Shown in pieces: positions 36,630 to 44,972 of a stretch of DNA of 64,000 bases (its first letter is position 1; each line of letters begins with the position of its first letter). The position numbers and the translations under genes are program-made. Source of the stretch: Euzebya pacifica. GTDB taxonomy: Bacteria; Actinomycetota; Nitriliruptoria; Euzebyales; Euzebyaceae. Under the pieces are notes generated by a model. It was not told the DNA's origin. It saw only the letters and a program-made list of their open reading frames with translations, and ran no database searches. The DNA lies in assembly GCF_003344865.1 (NCBI RefSeq), contig NZ_CP031165.1, positions 3,663,910-3,727,909 of the forward strand, read 5' to 3'.

Positions 36630-37745
36630 CTACAGGACCCAGGCCGGCAGGCCGTCGAGGACGATCGCGTCGTAGACGTCCACCCCGTCCGGATGCTGCG
36701 CGGTCTGCACGGCGTGGTGGACGCGGAACCCCAGGGCGCGATCGTCCGGTTCCTCGCTGAGGGGCGGCAGGTGGTGACCGGCGATCATCCGCACGAGCAC
36801 CTTCGGCAACGACCAGCGCCTGGCGAGCAGGGCGCCCGCCGTGGCATGGGTGATGCCGAACCGCTCCTGCTCGGCCTCGTGCAGCGGTTGGCCGCGTCGG
36901 CGGCTCTGGGCACGCAGGTCGGCGTGTTCGTCGGGCCAGGCCAGGGCCATCAGCGGCATGCCGATGTCCATCAGCAACGCCCCGGTCCGGGCATGGGGTG
37001 GCAGGCCCGGCATGCTGGCCGCCATCCGCGCAGCCGCCACGCCGTGGCGCTGTGCCTGCTCGATCACGTCGCGTGGCACGTCCAGCGCCGACACGGCGGA
37101 GAACGCTGCCGAGGCGATCACGACCTGGCGGAGCGTCTCCACACCGAGCAGGGCGGCGGCCTGCGCGAGGCTGGAGATCACGACGTGTTGCGACGCGAAG
37201 CCGGCGTTGGCGAGGTGCAGGACCTTGGCGGCAAGCATCGGGTCCTGCCCCACGGTTGTGGCGATCCGATCGGTGGAGACCTCGGGGTCTGCCACGAGCT
37301 CGCGGAGCTCGAGGAGGATGCCGTGGGTCGGTGGCAGCCGTGCCACCCTCCCGATGGCGTCCTGCAGCTCGGGCGGCACGTTCGCCGGTGCGGCTTCGAG
37401 GGCCGACAGCACGGCATGGAGGGTGACGGCGGTCGGTTCGCGAACGAGGACTCGATGCGCAACGCCGGTCTCCACCCCGGGTGCGGGCAGGCGGTCGTCC
37501 TGCTCGTCGACCAGCAGCCGGACCGCCGACGGCTGGATGCTCTTGACGAGGGTCAACAGGGTGGCCCCGGCGATGTGCCCGACCCTGCGTGCGGCGACGA
37601 CCGCGTCCCACCGCTGGTTGCGCAGCTGGCCGAGGCACCCCACCCCGTCGCTGGCGGTCTCGACGGTCCAACCGAACCGGTCGCGCAGCTCCGTGGCGGT
37701 GCGCGCCAACGCACCCCCCGGCACGTCGACGACGAGCATGAACAT
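36630..37745 (-). CDS. HDOD domain signalling protein (copy 1)
   Basis: 371 residues from ATG 37745. Residues 1-120 resemble a degenerate receiver (MFMLVVDVPGGAL, TVETASDGVGCLGQL) without the usual phospho-acceptor Asp. The HDOD region (about 140-340) has LPPTHGILLELRELVADP, DPMLAAKVLHLANAG, AAALLGVETLRQVV, ALLMDIGMPLMALAWPDEHADL and GALLARRWSLP..MIAGHH. HDOD proteins lack HD-GYP catalysis and act in signalling. A close paralogue lies at 38394-39575, with a plus-strand ACT gene between them. Confidence 0.85.
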   Translation of the reverse strand: MFMLVVDVPGGALARTATELRDRFGWTVETASDGVGCLGQLRNQRWDAVVAARRVGHIAGATLLTLVKSIQPSAVRLLVDEQDDRLPAPGVETGVAHRVLVREPTAVTLHAVLSALEAAPANVPPELQDAIGRVARLPPTHGILLELRELVADPEVSTDRIATTVGQDPMLAAKVLHLANAGFASQHVVISSLAQAAALLGVETLRQVVIASAAFSAVSALDVPRDVIEQAQRHGVAAARMAASMPGLPPHARTGALLMDIGMPLMALAWPDEHADLRAQSRRRGQPLHEAEQERFGITHATAGALLARRWSLPKVLVRMIAGHHLPPLSEEPDDRALGFRVHHAVQTAQHPDGVDVYDAIVLDGLPAWVL

Positions 37746-37854
37746 GGTTGGAGTTCCGATGGACGGACGGACGACGGGACCTCCATCGGCAGCAGGCACC
37801 GGTACATGAGGTGCCGCTGGCTGCGGGAGCCGGTCCGGTGATAGCGTGACGGCC

Positions 37855-37941
37855 GTGCAGCAGCAGCTCGTAGCCACCCGTGCAGCCGACCTCGTACTCG
37901 GCTGCGCTTCTGCTGTGCTCATCACCGGCGGGCGTTCCTAG
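37855..37941 (+). CDS. Possible 28-codon leader peptide upstream of the ACT gene
   Basis: A GTG at 37855 opens a short frame ending in TAG at 37939-37941. A TAGCGT (37842-37847) sits 7 nt upstream, where a -10 would make the transcript leaderless, as is common in actinobacteria. The peptide has eight Leu/Val/Ile among 28 residues, including VLI near the end, which is only mildly enriched. A hairpin follows 12 nt later. Leader function is inference. Confidence 0.35.
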   Translation: MQQQLVATRAADLVLGCASAVLITGGRS

Positions 37942-37952
37942 CCCCCGACCAA

Positions 37953-37981
37953 CCACCGGGCAGGCAGGAGCGGCCCGGTGG
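37953..37981 (+). promoter_or_regulatory. Hairpin between the leader ORF and the ACT gene, possible attenuator
   Basis: CCACCGGGC pairs perfectly over 9 bp with GCCCGGTGG around an 11-nt loop. It lies between the short ORF stop and the GTG at 38041. No T-run follows, so it may act on translation or through Rho if at all. Confidence 0.35.
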
Positions 37982-38040
37982 ACCATCCTGTCGTGCTCCC
38001 CGTGTCGCCCCTCGTCGACCCCCCGACGAAGGACCATCTC

Positions 38041-38370
38041 GTGAGGCGTTCCCCACACGATCCGCACGGACACCACGATCCACGCCAGGACCACGCCCCT
38101 CCGGCGCCGACCCGCCTGCGACTGGAGCTCGACGACCGCTGTCGCGCCCTGGCCAGGGTGATCGCCCTCGTCGAAGGCAGGGGCCTGCACATCGGCGAGC
38201 TTCGGTTCCGGCCGGCCGGGCCGACCCGGGATCGGGCCGAGGCCGTCATCGAGATCATCGGGGCCCCGTCCGGAGACGCCCCCGATCGGCTGACCACACT
38301 GGTGGCACGCATCGAAGCGCTGCCGAGCGTCCGTCGAGCCCACGTGGAGCGTCCGACGCTCGTGGGCTGA
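38041..38370 (+). CDS. ACT-domain protein resembling the acetolactate synthase small subunit IlvM
   Basis: 109 residues from GTG 38041; a GTG at 37978 is in frame but lies in the hairpin. A His/Pro/Asp-rich N-terminus (about 1-25) precedes one ACT domain (about 27-108): LRLELDDRCRALARVIALVEGRGLHIGELRF, then AVIEIIGAPSG, and an RIEALPSVRRAHV ending. Order and spacing match IlvM, which activates acetolactate synthase and confers valine feedback. No large subunit is nearby; the flanking genes are HDOD proteins on the other strand. It may be a stand-alone amino-acid-sensing regulator. Confidence 0.7.
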   Translation: MRRSPHDPHGHHDPRQDHAPPAPTRLRLELDDRCRALARVIALVEGRGLHIGELRFRPAGPTRDRAEAVIEIIGAPSGDAPDRLTTLVARIEALPSVRRAHVERPTLVG

Positions 38371-38393
38371 CGCTGGCCGGACGTCGTCGTCAG

Positions 38394-39575
38394 CTACAGC
38401 TCGACGTCGGGTGGGCCTGTCCGCTCGACGTCCTCCACGCGCCAGCGATCGACCCACTCCGGCACGTCGACCTCGACGCCGTGGTCGTGGATGTCCCGAC
38501 CGGCCGGATCGCCGAGCTGGGCGGCCCGATGCACCACGTACCCCAGGGCGCGTCGTTCGGGGGTGGACGAACGCGGCACGAAGTGGTGGCCTGCGATCAT
38601 CTCCACCACGCCCGTGGGCAACGACCAGCGGCGGGCCAGCAGCGCGCCGGCCTCGGCGTGGGACGTGCCGAGGACCCGCATCTCCTCCACGTGCAACGGC
38701 ACCGCGCGTTCGTGGACCATCTGTCGCAGGTCGGCGTGCACGTCAGGCCAGGTGAGGGCCATCAACGGCAGGCCGATGTCCAGCAGCAACCCACCGACCG
38801 CCGCGTGTGGGGGCAGCGTTCCCGACTCGATGGCTGCGGCCGCAACGGCGACCCCGTGGCGTTGCACCGCGGCGACCAGGGTGGGGTCGACGCCGAGCTG
38901 TTCGGCGGCGGTGAAGGCGGCGGAGGCGAGCACCACCTGGCGGAGCACGCGCATGCCGAGCAGCGCAGCGGCCTGCTCCAGGTCGTGGACGGTGCCGGCC
39001 CGACCGGCGAGTCCCGCGTTGGCGAGGTGCAGGACCTTGGCCGCGATGGCCGGTTCGGTGCGCACGACGGCCGCGACGCGGTCGGCGCTGCACGTCGGAT
39101 CGGTGAGGATCGTCTTGAGGTCGGTGAGGATGCGGGCCACGGACGGTAGCCCCGCAACCGCGCCGATGGTGTCGACGAGGTCCTGGGGGGCGCGCATGCC
39201 CCCGACGCCCATCACGACCAGCATCGCCCTGAGGCTGGCGGGGCTGGGCACGTCGTCGAGGACACGGTGGGCGATCTCGGCGACGGCCAGGGCGCTCGAC
39301 GGGTCGTTGCCCCGGCCGAGGCGGACGAGGCAGCGGGTGGCCGACGGCTGCTTCAGCCGTGCCAACGCCAGGGCGCTGCCGCCGTCCCCGAACTCGTCGT
39401 CGGCGGCGATGAGGGCGTCCCAGCGTTCGGCCGTCAACGCACCGACGACCTCGCCGATCGTGGACACCGTCGTGGTGTTCCAGCGGTAGGTGGACGCGAC
39501 CTGGCCGGCAAGCTGCGTCAGCCTGCCTGGATTCTCGTCGACGAAGAGCACGTGCACGGGTTCGTTCCCCTCCAT
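38394..39575 (-). CDS. HDOD domain signalling protein (copy 2)
   Basis: 393 residues, ATG 39575. A receiver-like N-terminus (VHVLFVDENPGRLTQLAGQV, about 8-27) is followed by an HDOD domain (about 140-345) with EPAIAAKVLHLANAG, AAALLGMRVLRQVVLASAAFTA, GGLLLDIGLPLMALTWPDVHADLR and GALLARRWSLP..MIAGHHF. These segments are nearly the same as in the 36630-37745 protein, showing duplication. Role probably signalling scaffold; partners unknown. Confidence 0.86.
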   Translation of the reverse strand: MEGNEPVHVLFVDENPGRLTQLAGQVASTYRWNTTTVSTIGEVVGALTAERWDALIAADDEFGDGGSALALARLKQPSATRCLVRLGRGNDPSSALAVAEIAHRVLDDVPSPASLRAMLVVMGVGGMRAPQDLVDTIGAVAGLPSVARILTDLKTILTDPTCSADRVAAVVRTEPAIAAKVLHLANAGLAGRAGTVHDLEQAAALLGMRVLRQVVLASAAFTAAEQLGVDPTLVAAVQRHGVAVAAAAIESGTLPPHAAVGGLLLDIGLPLMALTWPDVHADLRQMVHERAVPLHVEEMRVLGTSHAEAGALLARRWSLPTGVVEMIAGHHFVPRSSTPERRALGYVVHRAAQLGDPAGRDIHDHGVEVDVPEWVDRWRVEDVERTGPPDVEL

Positions 39576-39658
39576 ACGGGAGGGCCTCCACCGACCATGA
39601 TCGGCCCGCGCCGACCTGACCTGAGGCGGCGACCTTCACACAGGGTGATGCACGCGCG

Positions 39659-40687
39659 TCACCCCGTGGGGGTCGTCCTGACCCGCCGATCGGGCACGGC
39701 CAGCAACCCCAGGCCGATGCCGATCGCGGCCGCACCGATGACCTGGGTCACGCTGGGTCGTTCCGCCAGGATGCCGACGGCCAGGATCGCCGCTGTCAGC
39801 GGCTCGGCCAGGCTGAGGGTGGCACCGACCGCAGCCGTCACCTCTCGCAGCCCGGCGCCGAACAGCAGGTAGGCGACGAGGATGGTCGGGCCGGCCAGCC
39901 AGAGGAGCATCGCGACGCCCCTCCAGTCGGCCAGCCACCCCAGGTCCAGCCCGACCAGCAGCGGGAGGAGGAGGACCGCTCCCCCGCCGAACACCGCGGC
40001 CATGGCCTGCGCCGGCGACCACCGGTCGAGGAGCTGCTTGGAGGCCACGGCATAGGTGGCGTAGCTGAGGCCGGCGACGAGCGCCAGCCCGATGTCGCCG
40101 AACGCGCCGCCACCCGGCCCTGCGAGGAGGACCAGCCCGACCGTCGCGATGGTGGTGGACCGCCACCACCTTGTCGTGGGGGCCTGTCGGCGGACCGCCC
40201 ATTCGATGAGGCCGGTGAAGACCGGCGAGGAGCCGATGGCCACGGCCGTTCCCACCGCGACACCGGCACGGTCGACCGCCGCGAAGAACGACAGCTGGTA
40301 GGCCGCCACCCCGATCGCCCCGGCGAGGACCGGCAGCACGGGCCGACCCGTCGGGCGGGCGTCCGTGCCCGTCACCGGGCCGGATCCTCGTGTGGAGCGC
40401 CCTCGTGTGGAGCGCCCTCGTGTTGAGCGTCCTCGCGTGGAGCGCCCTCGGGTGGAGACCAGCATCCAGAGGGTCAGCAGTGCCCCGCCGGCGACCAGGC
40501 GGGTGGTGCCCACCGCCAGCGGACCGGCGCTGTCGGGACCGAGCGCCTGGGCGGTGCCCGTGGTTCCCCACAGGACCGCCCCGAGCAGCACCAGCACCAC
40601 CCCGCGGGTGCGGCCGGAGACAGCCTTTCGATCCATGGGCTCGTCGGGTTCCGGCGGGGTCGAGGAGGTTGGCTGGGTGATGGGCAT
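39659..40687 (-). CDS. EamA/DMT-family exporter
   Basis: 342 residues from ATG 40687 (ATG 40636 is an alternative). About ten hydrophobic helices occur in two EamA halves (LVLLGAVLWGTTGTA; IGLALVAGLSYATYAVASKQLL and SLAEPLTAAILAVGILAE). DMT exporters move amino acids or other metabolites out of the cell. The loop after the second helix contains five Ser-Thr-Arg-Gly-Arg units encoded by a 15-bp tandem repeat, giving a strongly basic cytosolic loop. It is divergent from the GlcD-like gene over 51 bp. Confidence 0.88.
   Translation of the reverse strand: MPITQPTSSTPPEPDEPMDRKAVSGRTRGVVLVLLGAVLWGTTGTAQALGPDSAGPLAVGTTRLVAGGALLTLWMLVSTRGRSTRGRSTRGRSTRGRSTRGSGPVTGTDARPTGRPVLPVLAGAIGVAAYQLSFFAAVDRAGVAVGTAVAIGSSPVFTGLIEWAVRRQAPTTRWWRSTTIATVGLVLLAGPGGGAFGDIGLALVAGLSYATYAVASKQLLDRWSPAQAMAAVFGGGAVLLLPLLVGLDLGWLADWRGVAMLLWLAGPTILVAYLLFGAGLREVTAAVGATLSLAEPLTAAILAVGILAERPSVTQVIGAAAIGIGLGLLAVPDRRVRTTPTG
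40386..40460. repeat. Five 15-bp tandem repeats in the EamA gene
   Basis: Five adjoining units of CCTCGTGTGGAGCGC or close variants fill 40386-40460. Being a multiple of three, copy-number change would keep the frame and alter the number of STRGR units. Confidence 0.9.
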
Positions 40688-40738
40688 CACGGCACAGTGT
40701 GAACTCGGCCCGCACCATCGCCACCGTATGGTGGACGG

Positions 40739-42154
40739 GTGCGCACCCCGACCGAGACCCACCCCGTCCCCGAGCACGTCGCCGCGGCGCTGGACGAGCT
40801 GACCCGGGCCCTCCCTGCCGGACGACTCCTGACCGATCCCGATGTCCTGTCGTCCTACCGGACCGACCGCGCACCCGACCTGCGCGCCGGCACCCCCGCC
40901 GCCGTGGTCCGCGTCCGGTCCACCGGTGAGGTCCAGCAGGTCATGCGCGCGGCCACGCGCCACCGGGTGCCGGTCGTGCCCCGCGGCGCCGGCGCCGGAC
41001 TGCACGGTGGCTCCAACGCCGTCGACGACGGCATCGTGCTGTCGATGGAGGCGATGACGTCGATCCTCGACGTCGACCCCGCCGACCGGCTCTGCGAGGT
41101 CGAACCCGGCATCATGAACCTGGCCCTCAAGGAGGAGCTGGCGGTCGACGGGCTGTGGTACGCCCCGGACCCGGCGTCGATGGCGTTCTGCTCCATCGGC
41201 GGCAACGTGGCCACCAACGCCGGCGGCCTGTGCTGCCTGAAGTACGGCGTCACCCGCGACTGGGTGGCGGGGCTCGAGGTCGTCCTCGCCGATGGCCGGG
41301 TGATCGAAACGGGCAGCCGCACCATCAAGTCCGTGGCCGGCTACGACCTGACGTCGTTGATCGTCGGCAGCGAGGGCACCCTCGGGGTCGTCACACGAGC
41401 ACGGCTTCGCATCAGGCCGCTGCCCCCGCCGGCCAGCACGCTGGTTGCCTTCTTCGGTGACCTCGGCGATGCAGGTCGGGCGGTCGTGGAGATCTGCGAG
41501 GGCGAACCACCCGCCCTCCTGGAGATCATGGACGCCTCCACGATCCGCGCGGTCGAGGAGTGGCAGCGGATGGACCTGGACACCGACGCCGCGGCGTTGC
41601 TGCTGATGCGCAGCGACGTGGCCGTCGACCGGTCGGGGCATGTCGCTGCCATGGAGGAGATCTGTGCCCGCCACGGGGCGACCTTCGTGGCGCGGACCGA
41701 CGATCCCGACGAGGGCGAGGCGTTCCTGCAGGCCAGGCGCCTGGCGTTGCCCGCCGTCGAGCGACACGGCGTGGCGCTGCTCGAGGACGTCGGGGTCCCG
41801 CGGTCGCAGGTTCCGGCGTTGCTGGCCAGCACCGGCCGGATCGCCGAGCACCGCGGCACGGAGATCTACAGCTACGGCCATGCCGGTGACGGCAACATGC
41901 ACCCGACCCTGCGGTGGGACCACGACGACGCCGACGGCAAGGCGCGGGCGATGCAGGCCTTCGACGACATCCTCGAGGCGGCGCTGGCCCTCGGGGGGAC
42001 CGTCACCGGCGAACACGGCGTCGGGCTGCTCAAGGAGCAGTGGTTGCCACGGGAGATCGGTGCGGACGCGATGGACGTGCAGCAGGCCATCAAGGACGCC
42101 CTGGACCCTGCCGGCATCCTCAACCCCGGGAAGATGGCGCTGCGGTTGCGGTGA
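40739..42154 (+). CDS. FAD-linked oxidase, glycolate oxidase GlcD/D-lactate dehydrogenase type
   Basis: 471 residues from GTG 40739; TATGGT at 40726 suggests a leaderless transcript. The FAD-binding PCMH domain has VPVVPRGAGAGLHGGSNA, SIGGNVATNAGG and KSVAGYDLTSLIVGSEGTLGVVT. The C-terminal oxidase half has YSYGHAGDGNMHPTLRW, TGEHGVGLLKEQWL and DPAGILNPGKM. It oxidises a 2-hydroxy acid (glycolate or lactate) in the cytosol. No GlcE or GlcF partner is next to it, so D-lactate dehydrogenase is as likely. Confidence 0.92.
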   Translation: MRTPTETHPVPEHVAAALDELTRALPAGRLLTDPDVLSSYRTDRAPDLRAGTPAAVVRVRSTGEVQQVMRAATRHRVPVVPRGAGAGLHGGSNAVDDGIVLSMEAMTSILDVDPADRLCEVEPGIMNLALKEELAVDGLWYAPDPASMAFCSIGGNVATNAGGLCCLKYGVTRDWVAGLEVVLADGRVIETGSRTIKSVAGYDLTSLIVGSEGTLGVVTRARLRIRPLPPPASTLVAFFGDLGDAGRAVVEICEGEPPALLEIMDASTIRAVEEWQRMDLDTDAAALLLMRSDVAVDRSGHVAAMEEICARHGATFVARTDDPDEGEAFLQARRLALPAVERHGVALLEDVGVPRSQVPALLASTGRIAEHRGTEIYSYGHAGDGNMHPTLRWDHDDADGKARAMQAFDDILEAALALGGTVTGEHGVGLLKEQWLPREIGADAMDVQQAIKDALDPAGILNPGKMALRLR

Positions 42155-42204
42155 GGGCGTCCACGTGGTTGGGGTGGCGCCCGGCCGGATAGGGTGAAGC
42201 CCAC

Positions 42205-42657
42205 ATGGCCTACAAGCTCCCCAACCCCGAACGCGAGCGGACCGAACGCAACCGCGAGCTGAAGCGGCTGCGCAGCCCCGACGAGGAGGACCGGGTCGAG
42301 CGGGCAGCCGCGCTGATGCTCGTGTTCCACGAGGAGCGCGACATCAACCACGTGATGGAGCTTGCACAGATAGTGATGGACGCCGCTGACGACGGCGTGG
42401 ACGTCATGGTGACCACCTACCTCCACGAGGTGGTCGACGACGAGGACCGGATGGAACGGCTGGCCATGCTGGCCAACGTCGGTCGCTGGATCGAGTCGAC
42501 GCCGCTGGAGAACGCCGCGCGCGACCGCGGTGTCACCGTCGCGGCCGACTGGTGCGCCCAGGTCAACGACGAGATCGATCGGGCCGAGCGGTTCAGCGTC
42601 GTCGAGCGTCGGTTCGATGCGGAGGTCCGCAAGGCCGTGCAGGCCACGCTCGCCTGA
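42205..42657 (+). CDS. Conserved-looking hypothetical protein
   Basis: 150 residues, soluble and highly charged. It opens with an ERERTERNRELKRLRSPDEEDR helix and continues helical to the end. No family motif, signal or membrane segment is recognised. It starts 50 bp after the GlcD-like stop on the same strand, so it may share its transcript. Codon use matches that of its neighbours. Confidence 0.65.
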   Translation: MAYKLPNPERERTERNRELKRLRSPDEEDRVERAAALMLVFHEERDINHVMELAQIVMDAADDGVDVMVTTYLHEVVDDEDRMERLAMLANVGRWIESTPLENAARDRGVTVAADWCAQVNDEIDRAERFSVVERRFDAEVRKAVQATLA

Positions 42658-42792
42658 GGCATCCGGCCGGGACCTCGCCCGGCGCTCGACCTGCCGGCCG
42701 CTGCACGGCCCGCTGCAGCCTGCCCCGCTGCAGCAAGGGTCCACTTGGCGGGCCTGTTGCAGGGTGCGGGCTCGCGTCCCACAGTGTTCCGG

Positions 42793-43602
42793 ATGCCCCC
42801 TCCTCCCGCGTTGTCGTCAACGACGTTCGTGTCGGCCCGATCCGCGGTGCTCGCGGGTGTGCGCGACATCTCCCCCGTCGTGCTCGGCATGGCGCCGTTC
42901 GGGCTGCTCGCCGGGATCGCGGCGATCGAGGCCGGGATGCCGGCCTGGGGTGCCAGCGTCTTCTCCACCTTCGTGTTCGCCGGGGCCGCGCAGCTCGCTG
43001 CCCTCGACCTGATCGCCCAGGGTGCGGCTGCCCCGATCGTCATCGGCACGATCGTGGTGATCAACGCCCGCTTCCTGATGTACTCCGCGAGCCTTGCCGT
43101 GCACCTCGGCGACGAGCCGGCAGGGCGGCGGCTCGGCGTCGCCTACCTGCTGACCGACCAGGCCTACGCGGTCACGATCGCCCGCCTGACGGAGAACCCG
43201 CGCCTCGCGCACCGCGTCGCCTACTACACGGGTGCCGGCGCGCTGCTGTGGGCGTGCTGGCAGGGCTACACCATCACCGGGACGCTGGCCGGGGCCGCCA
43301 TCCCCGACGACGTCCCCATCGAGTTCGCGATCCCGCTGGTGTTCGCCGCGCTGCTGGTCCCGGCGCTGACCGACCGGGCCACGCTGGCCGCGGCGCTGAC
43401 CAGCGCCCTCGTCGCCACCCTCGCCGCCGACCTGCCCGCCAACCTCGGGCTGCTGCTGGCTGCCGCCGCGGGCGTCGCGGTGGGCCTGACGACGTCGGTT
43501 CGCGGCGGCTCGTTCGAGCGCCAGGCGGTCCCGACCCCCGGTGGCCAACCGCTCCACGACGACAGGTTCCGGGACGACTCGGGCGAGGAGGACGCGGCGT
43601 GA
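42793..43602 (+). CDS. azlC: AzlC family branched-chain amino acid exporter, large subunit
   Basis: 269 residues from ATG 42793 (GTG 42784 is an alternative). About eight hydrophobic helices. The family core is present in MAPFGLLAGIAAIEAG, STFVFAGAAQLAALDLI, VVINARFLMYSASLAVHL and YLLTDQAYAVTI. With AzlD it exports branched-chain amino acids or analogues. The stop overlaps the azlD start (GTGA). The 135 bp upstream contain CTGCAG-type inverted repeats but no clear riboswitch. Confidence 0.93.
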   Translation: MPPPPALSSTTFVSARSAVLAGVRDISPVVLGMAPFGLLAGIAAIEAGMPAWGASVFSTFVFAGAAQLAALDLIAQGAAAPIVIGTIVVINARFLMYSASLAVHLGDEPAGRRLGVAYLLTDQAYAVTIARLTENPRLAHRVAYYTGAGALLWACWQGYTITGTLAGAAIPDDVPIEFAIPLVFAALLVPALTDRATLAAALTSALVATLAADLPANLGLLLAAAAGVAVGLTTSVRGGSFERQAVPTPGGQPLHDDRFRDDSGEEDAA

Positions 43603-43925
43603 GCGGCACCCTCTGGACGATCGCGATCCTCGGTGGGATCGGCACGTTCCTGGAGCGCTGGTCGTTCCTGTCCGTCGCCCACCGCGCAACTTCCCTGCCG
43701 CCGATGGTTCGGGAGGGGCTGCGCATGATCCCGGCCGCAGCCCTGGCGGCGCTCGTGGCCCCGGCGGTGTTCCGAGGCGGGTCCGTCGACGGGTCCATCG
43801 ACCTCCTCGACCCCCGTCTGCCCGCCGCCGTCCTGGCCGTCCTGGTCATGTGGCGGACCCGAAACATCGTGCTGACGCTGCTGGTCGGGATGGGCGTCCT
43901 GCTCGGCCTCGACGCCCTGGTGTAG
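43599..43925 (+). CDS. azlD: AzlD family branched-chain amino acid exporter, small subunit
   Basis: 108 residues from GTG 43599, overlapping azlC by 4 nt. Four hydrophobic segments. The family pattern is GTFLERWSFLSVAHRATSLPPMVREGLRMIPAAALAALVAPAVF near the start and VLAVLVMWRTRNIVLTLLVGMG near the end. It forms the two-subunit exporter with AzlC. The first methionine of the long upstream frame is a shadow of azlC. Confidence 0.92.
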   Translation: MSGTLWTIAILGGIGTFLERWSFLSVAHRATSLPPMVREGLRMIPAAALAALVAPAVFRGGSVDGSIDLLDPRLPAAVLAVLVMWRTRNIVLTLLVGMGVLLGLDALV

Positions 43926-43978
43926 CGCCCCTCGGTGCATCGACAGGGGGACGGCGAGGCCGGGACGCGGTTCAGCGC

Positions 43979-44902
43979 CTACGCGAGCAGGCCACGGAGG
44001 CCGCCGACGACGGCGTCGATGGCGGCAGCCGCCGCACGGCTGGTCCCGCCCATGCCCATGAACCCGTGGATCAGACCCGGGAAGTGCAGGCCGGCCACGG
44101 GGACGCCGGCCTCGCGCAGCCGTTCGGCGAACCGGAGGCCGTCGTCCTTCAGCAGGTCATAGCCCGCCGTGGCCACGACCGCAGGGGGCAGCCCGGAGAG
44201 GTCCGACATCTCCGACGGGGAGAACCCGCTCTGCGGCGCGTACGCGTCGTAGAACCACTTCATCGTGGACCTGGTCAGGCCGTAGCCCTCGGCCAGGTCG
44301 TCGTGGGACGCCGAACCCATCGTGGGCTCCATTGCGGGATACACGAGGCACTGGGCGTCGATGGTCGGGGCACCCTCGGTGTCTCGAGCACGGGCCGCGA
44401 CCGCCCCCGCGAGCAGCGCACCCGCCGAGTCGCCGGCCACGACCAACCGGTCGGCGTGGAAGCTGTCGCCCATCTCGCTGGCGGCGTACTGCACGGCGTC
44501 CCACGCGTCGTCGTGGGCAGCGGGATAGGGGTGCTCGGGGGCCAGGCGGTAGTCCACCGACAGCACGATGGCCGGCAGGGCCGCGAAGGCCCGGGCCATC
44601 TCGTCATGGGTCCTCGGGTTGCCCAGCACCCAGCCACCGCCGTGGAAGAACACCACCAGCGGGAGGGGGCCGTCGTGCACGGAACGGCCCAGCGGACGGT
44701 ACGCCCGGTACCACAGGTCCCCGATCCGGTACTCCTCCACCGAGCACTCGGCGCCGCGGGGCGGACCGTCGCCCCGTCGCAGGGCGACGACCTGCTCGTA
44801 GGCGGCCCGCGCCTGGGCGGCGGTCTCCATCTCCTCGTACGGCGTGCCGCCCGCCTCGGCGAGGTCGGCCAGATAACGTGCGGTGTCGGGGTCCAGCGTC
44901 AT
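43979..44902 (-). CDS. HSL-family alpha/beta hydrolase (esterase/lipase)
   Basis: 307 residues from ATG 44902. The oxyanion motif HGGGW (about 87-91), [16 protein letters not shown] and the nucleophile GDSAG (Ser159) define hormone-sensitive-lipase-type esterases, with the acid in [10 protein letters not shown] and His in FPGLIHGF. It hydrolyses short- to medium-chain esters; no signal peptide. It is divergent from adenosine deaminase (70 bp). Confidence 0.92.
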   Translation of the reverse strand: MTLDPDTARYLADLAEAGGTPYEEMETAAQARAAYEQVVALRRGDGPPRGAECSVEEYRIGDLWYRAYRPLGRSVHDGPLPLVVFFHGGGWVLGNPRTHDEMARAFAALPAIVLSVDYRLAPEHPYPAAHDDAWDAVQYAASEMGDSFHADRLVVAGDSAGALLAGAVAARARDTEGAPTIDAQCLVYPAMEPTMGSASHDDLAEGYGLTRSTMKWFYDAYAPQSGFSPSEMSDLSGLPPAVVATAGYDLLKDDGLRFAERLREAGVPVAGLHFPGLIHGFMGMGGTSRAAAAAIDAVVGGLRGLLA

Positions 44903-44972
44903 TCCCCAATCATGGCGCACGTGTCCACCCGACTGGCGCACGAGACCTTGTCCACGCTGGCATGATCGCGGC

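Noticed and set aside
36568-38457. Upstream extension of the tyrS frame to 38457
   Set aside because: It runs antisense through other genes, is Arg/Pro-rich and out of keeping with TyrS, whose normal start is at 36567.
42658-42792. Riboswitch or T-box ahead of azlCD
   Set aside because: There are CTGCAG-type inverted repeats but no conserved T-box, leucine/valine codon run or known riboswitch core.
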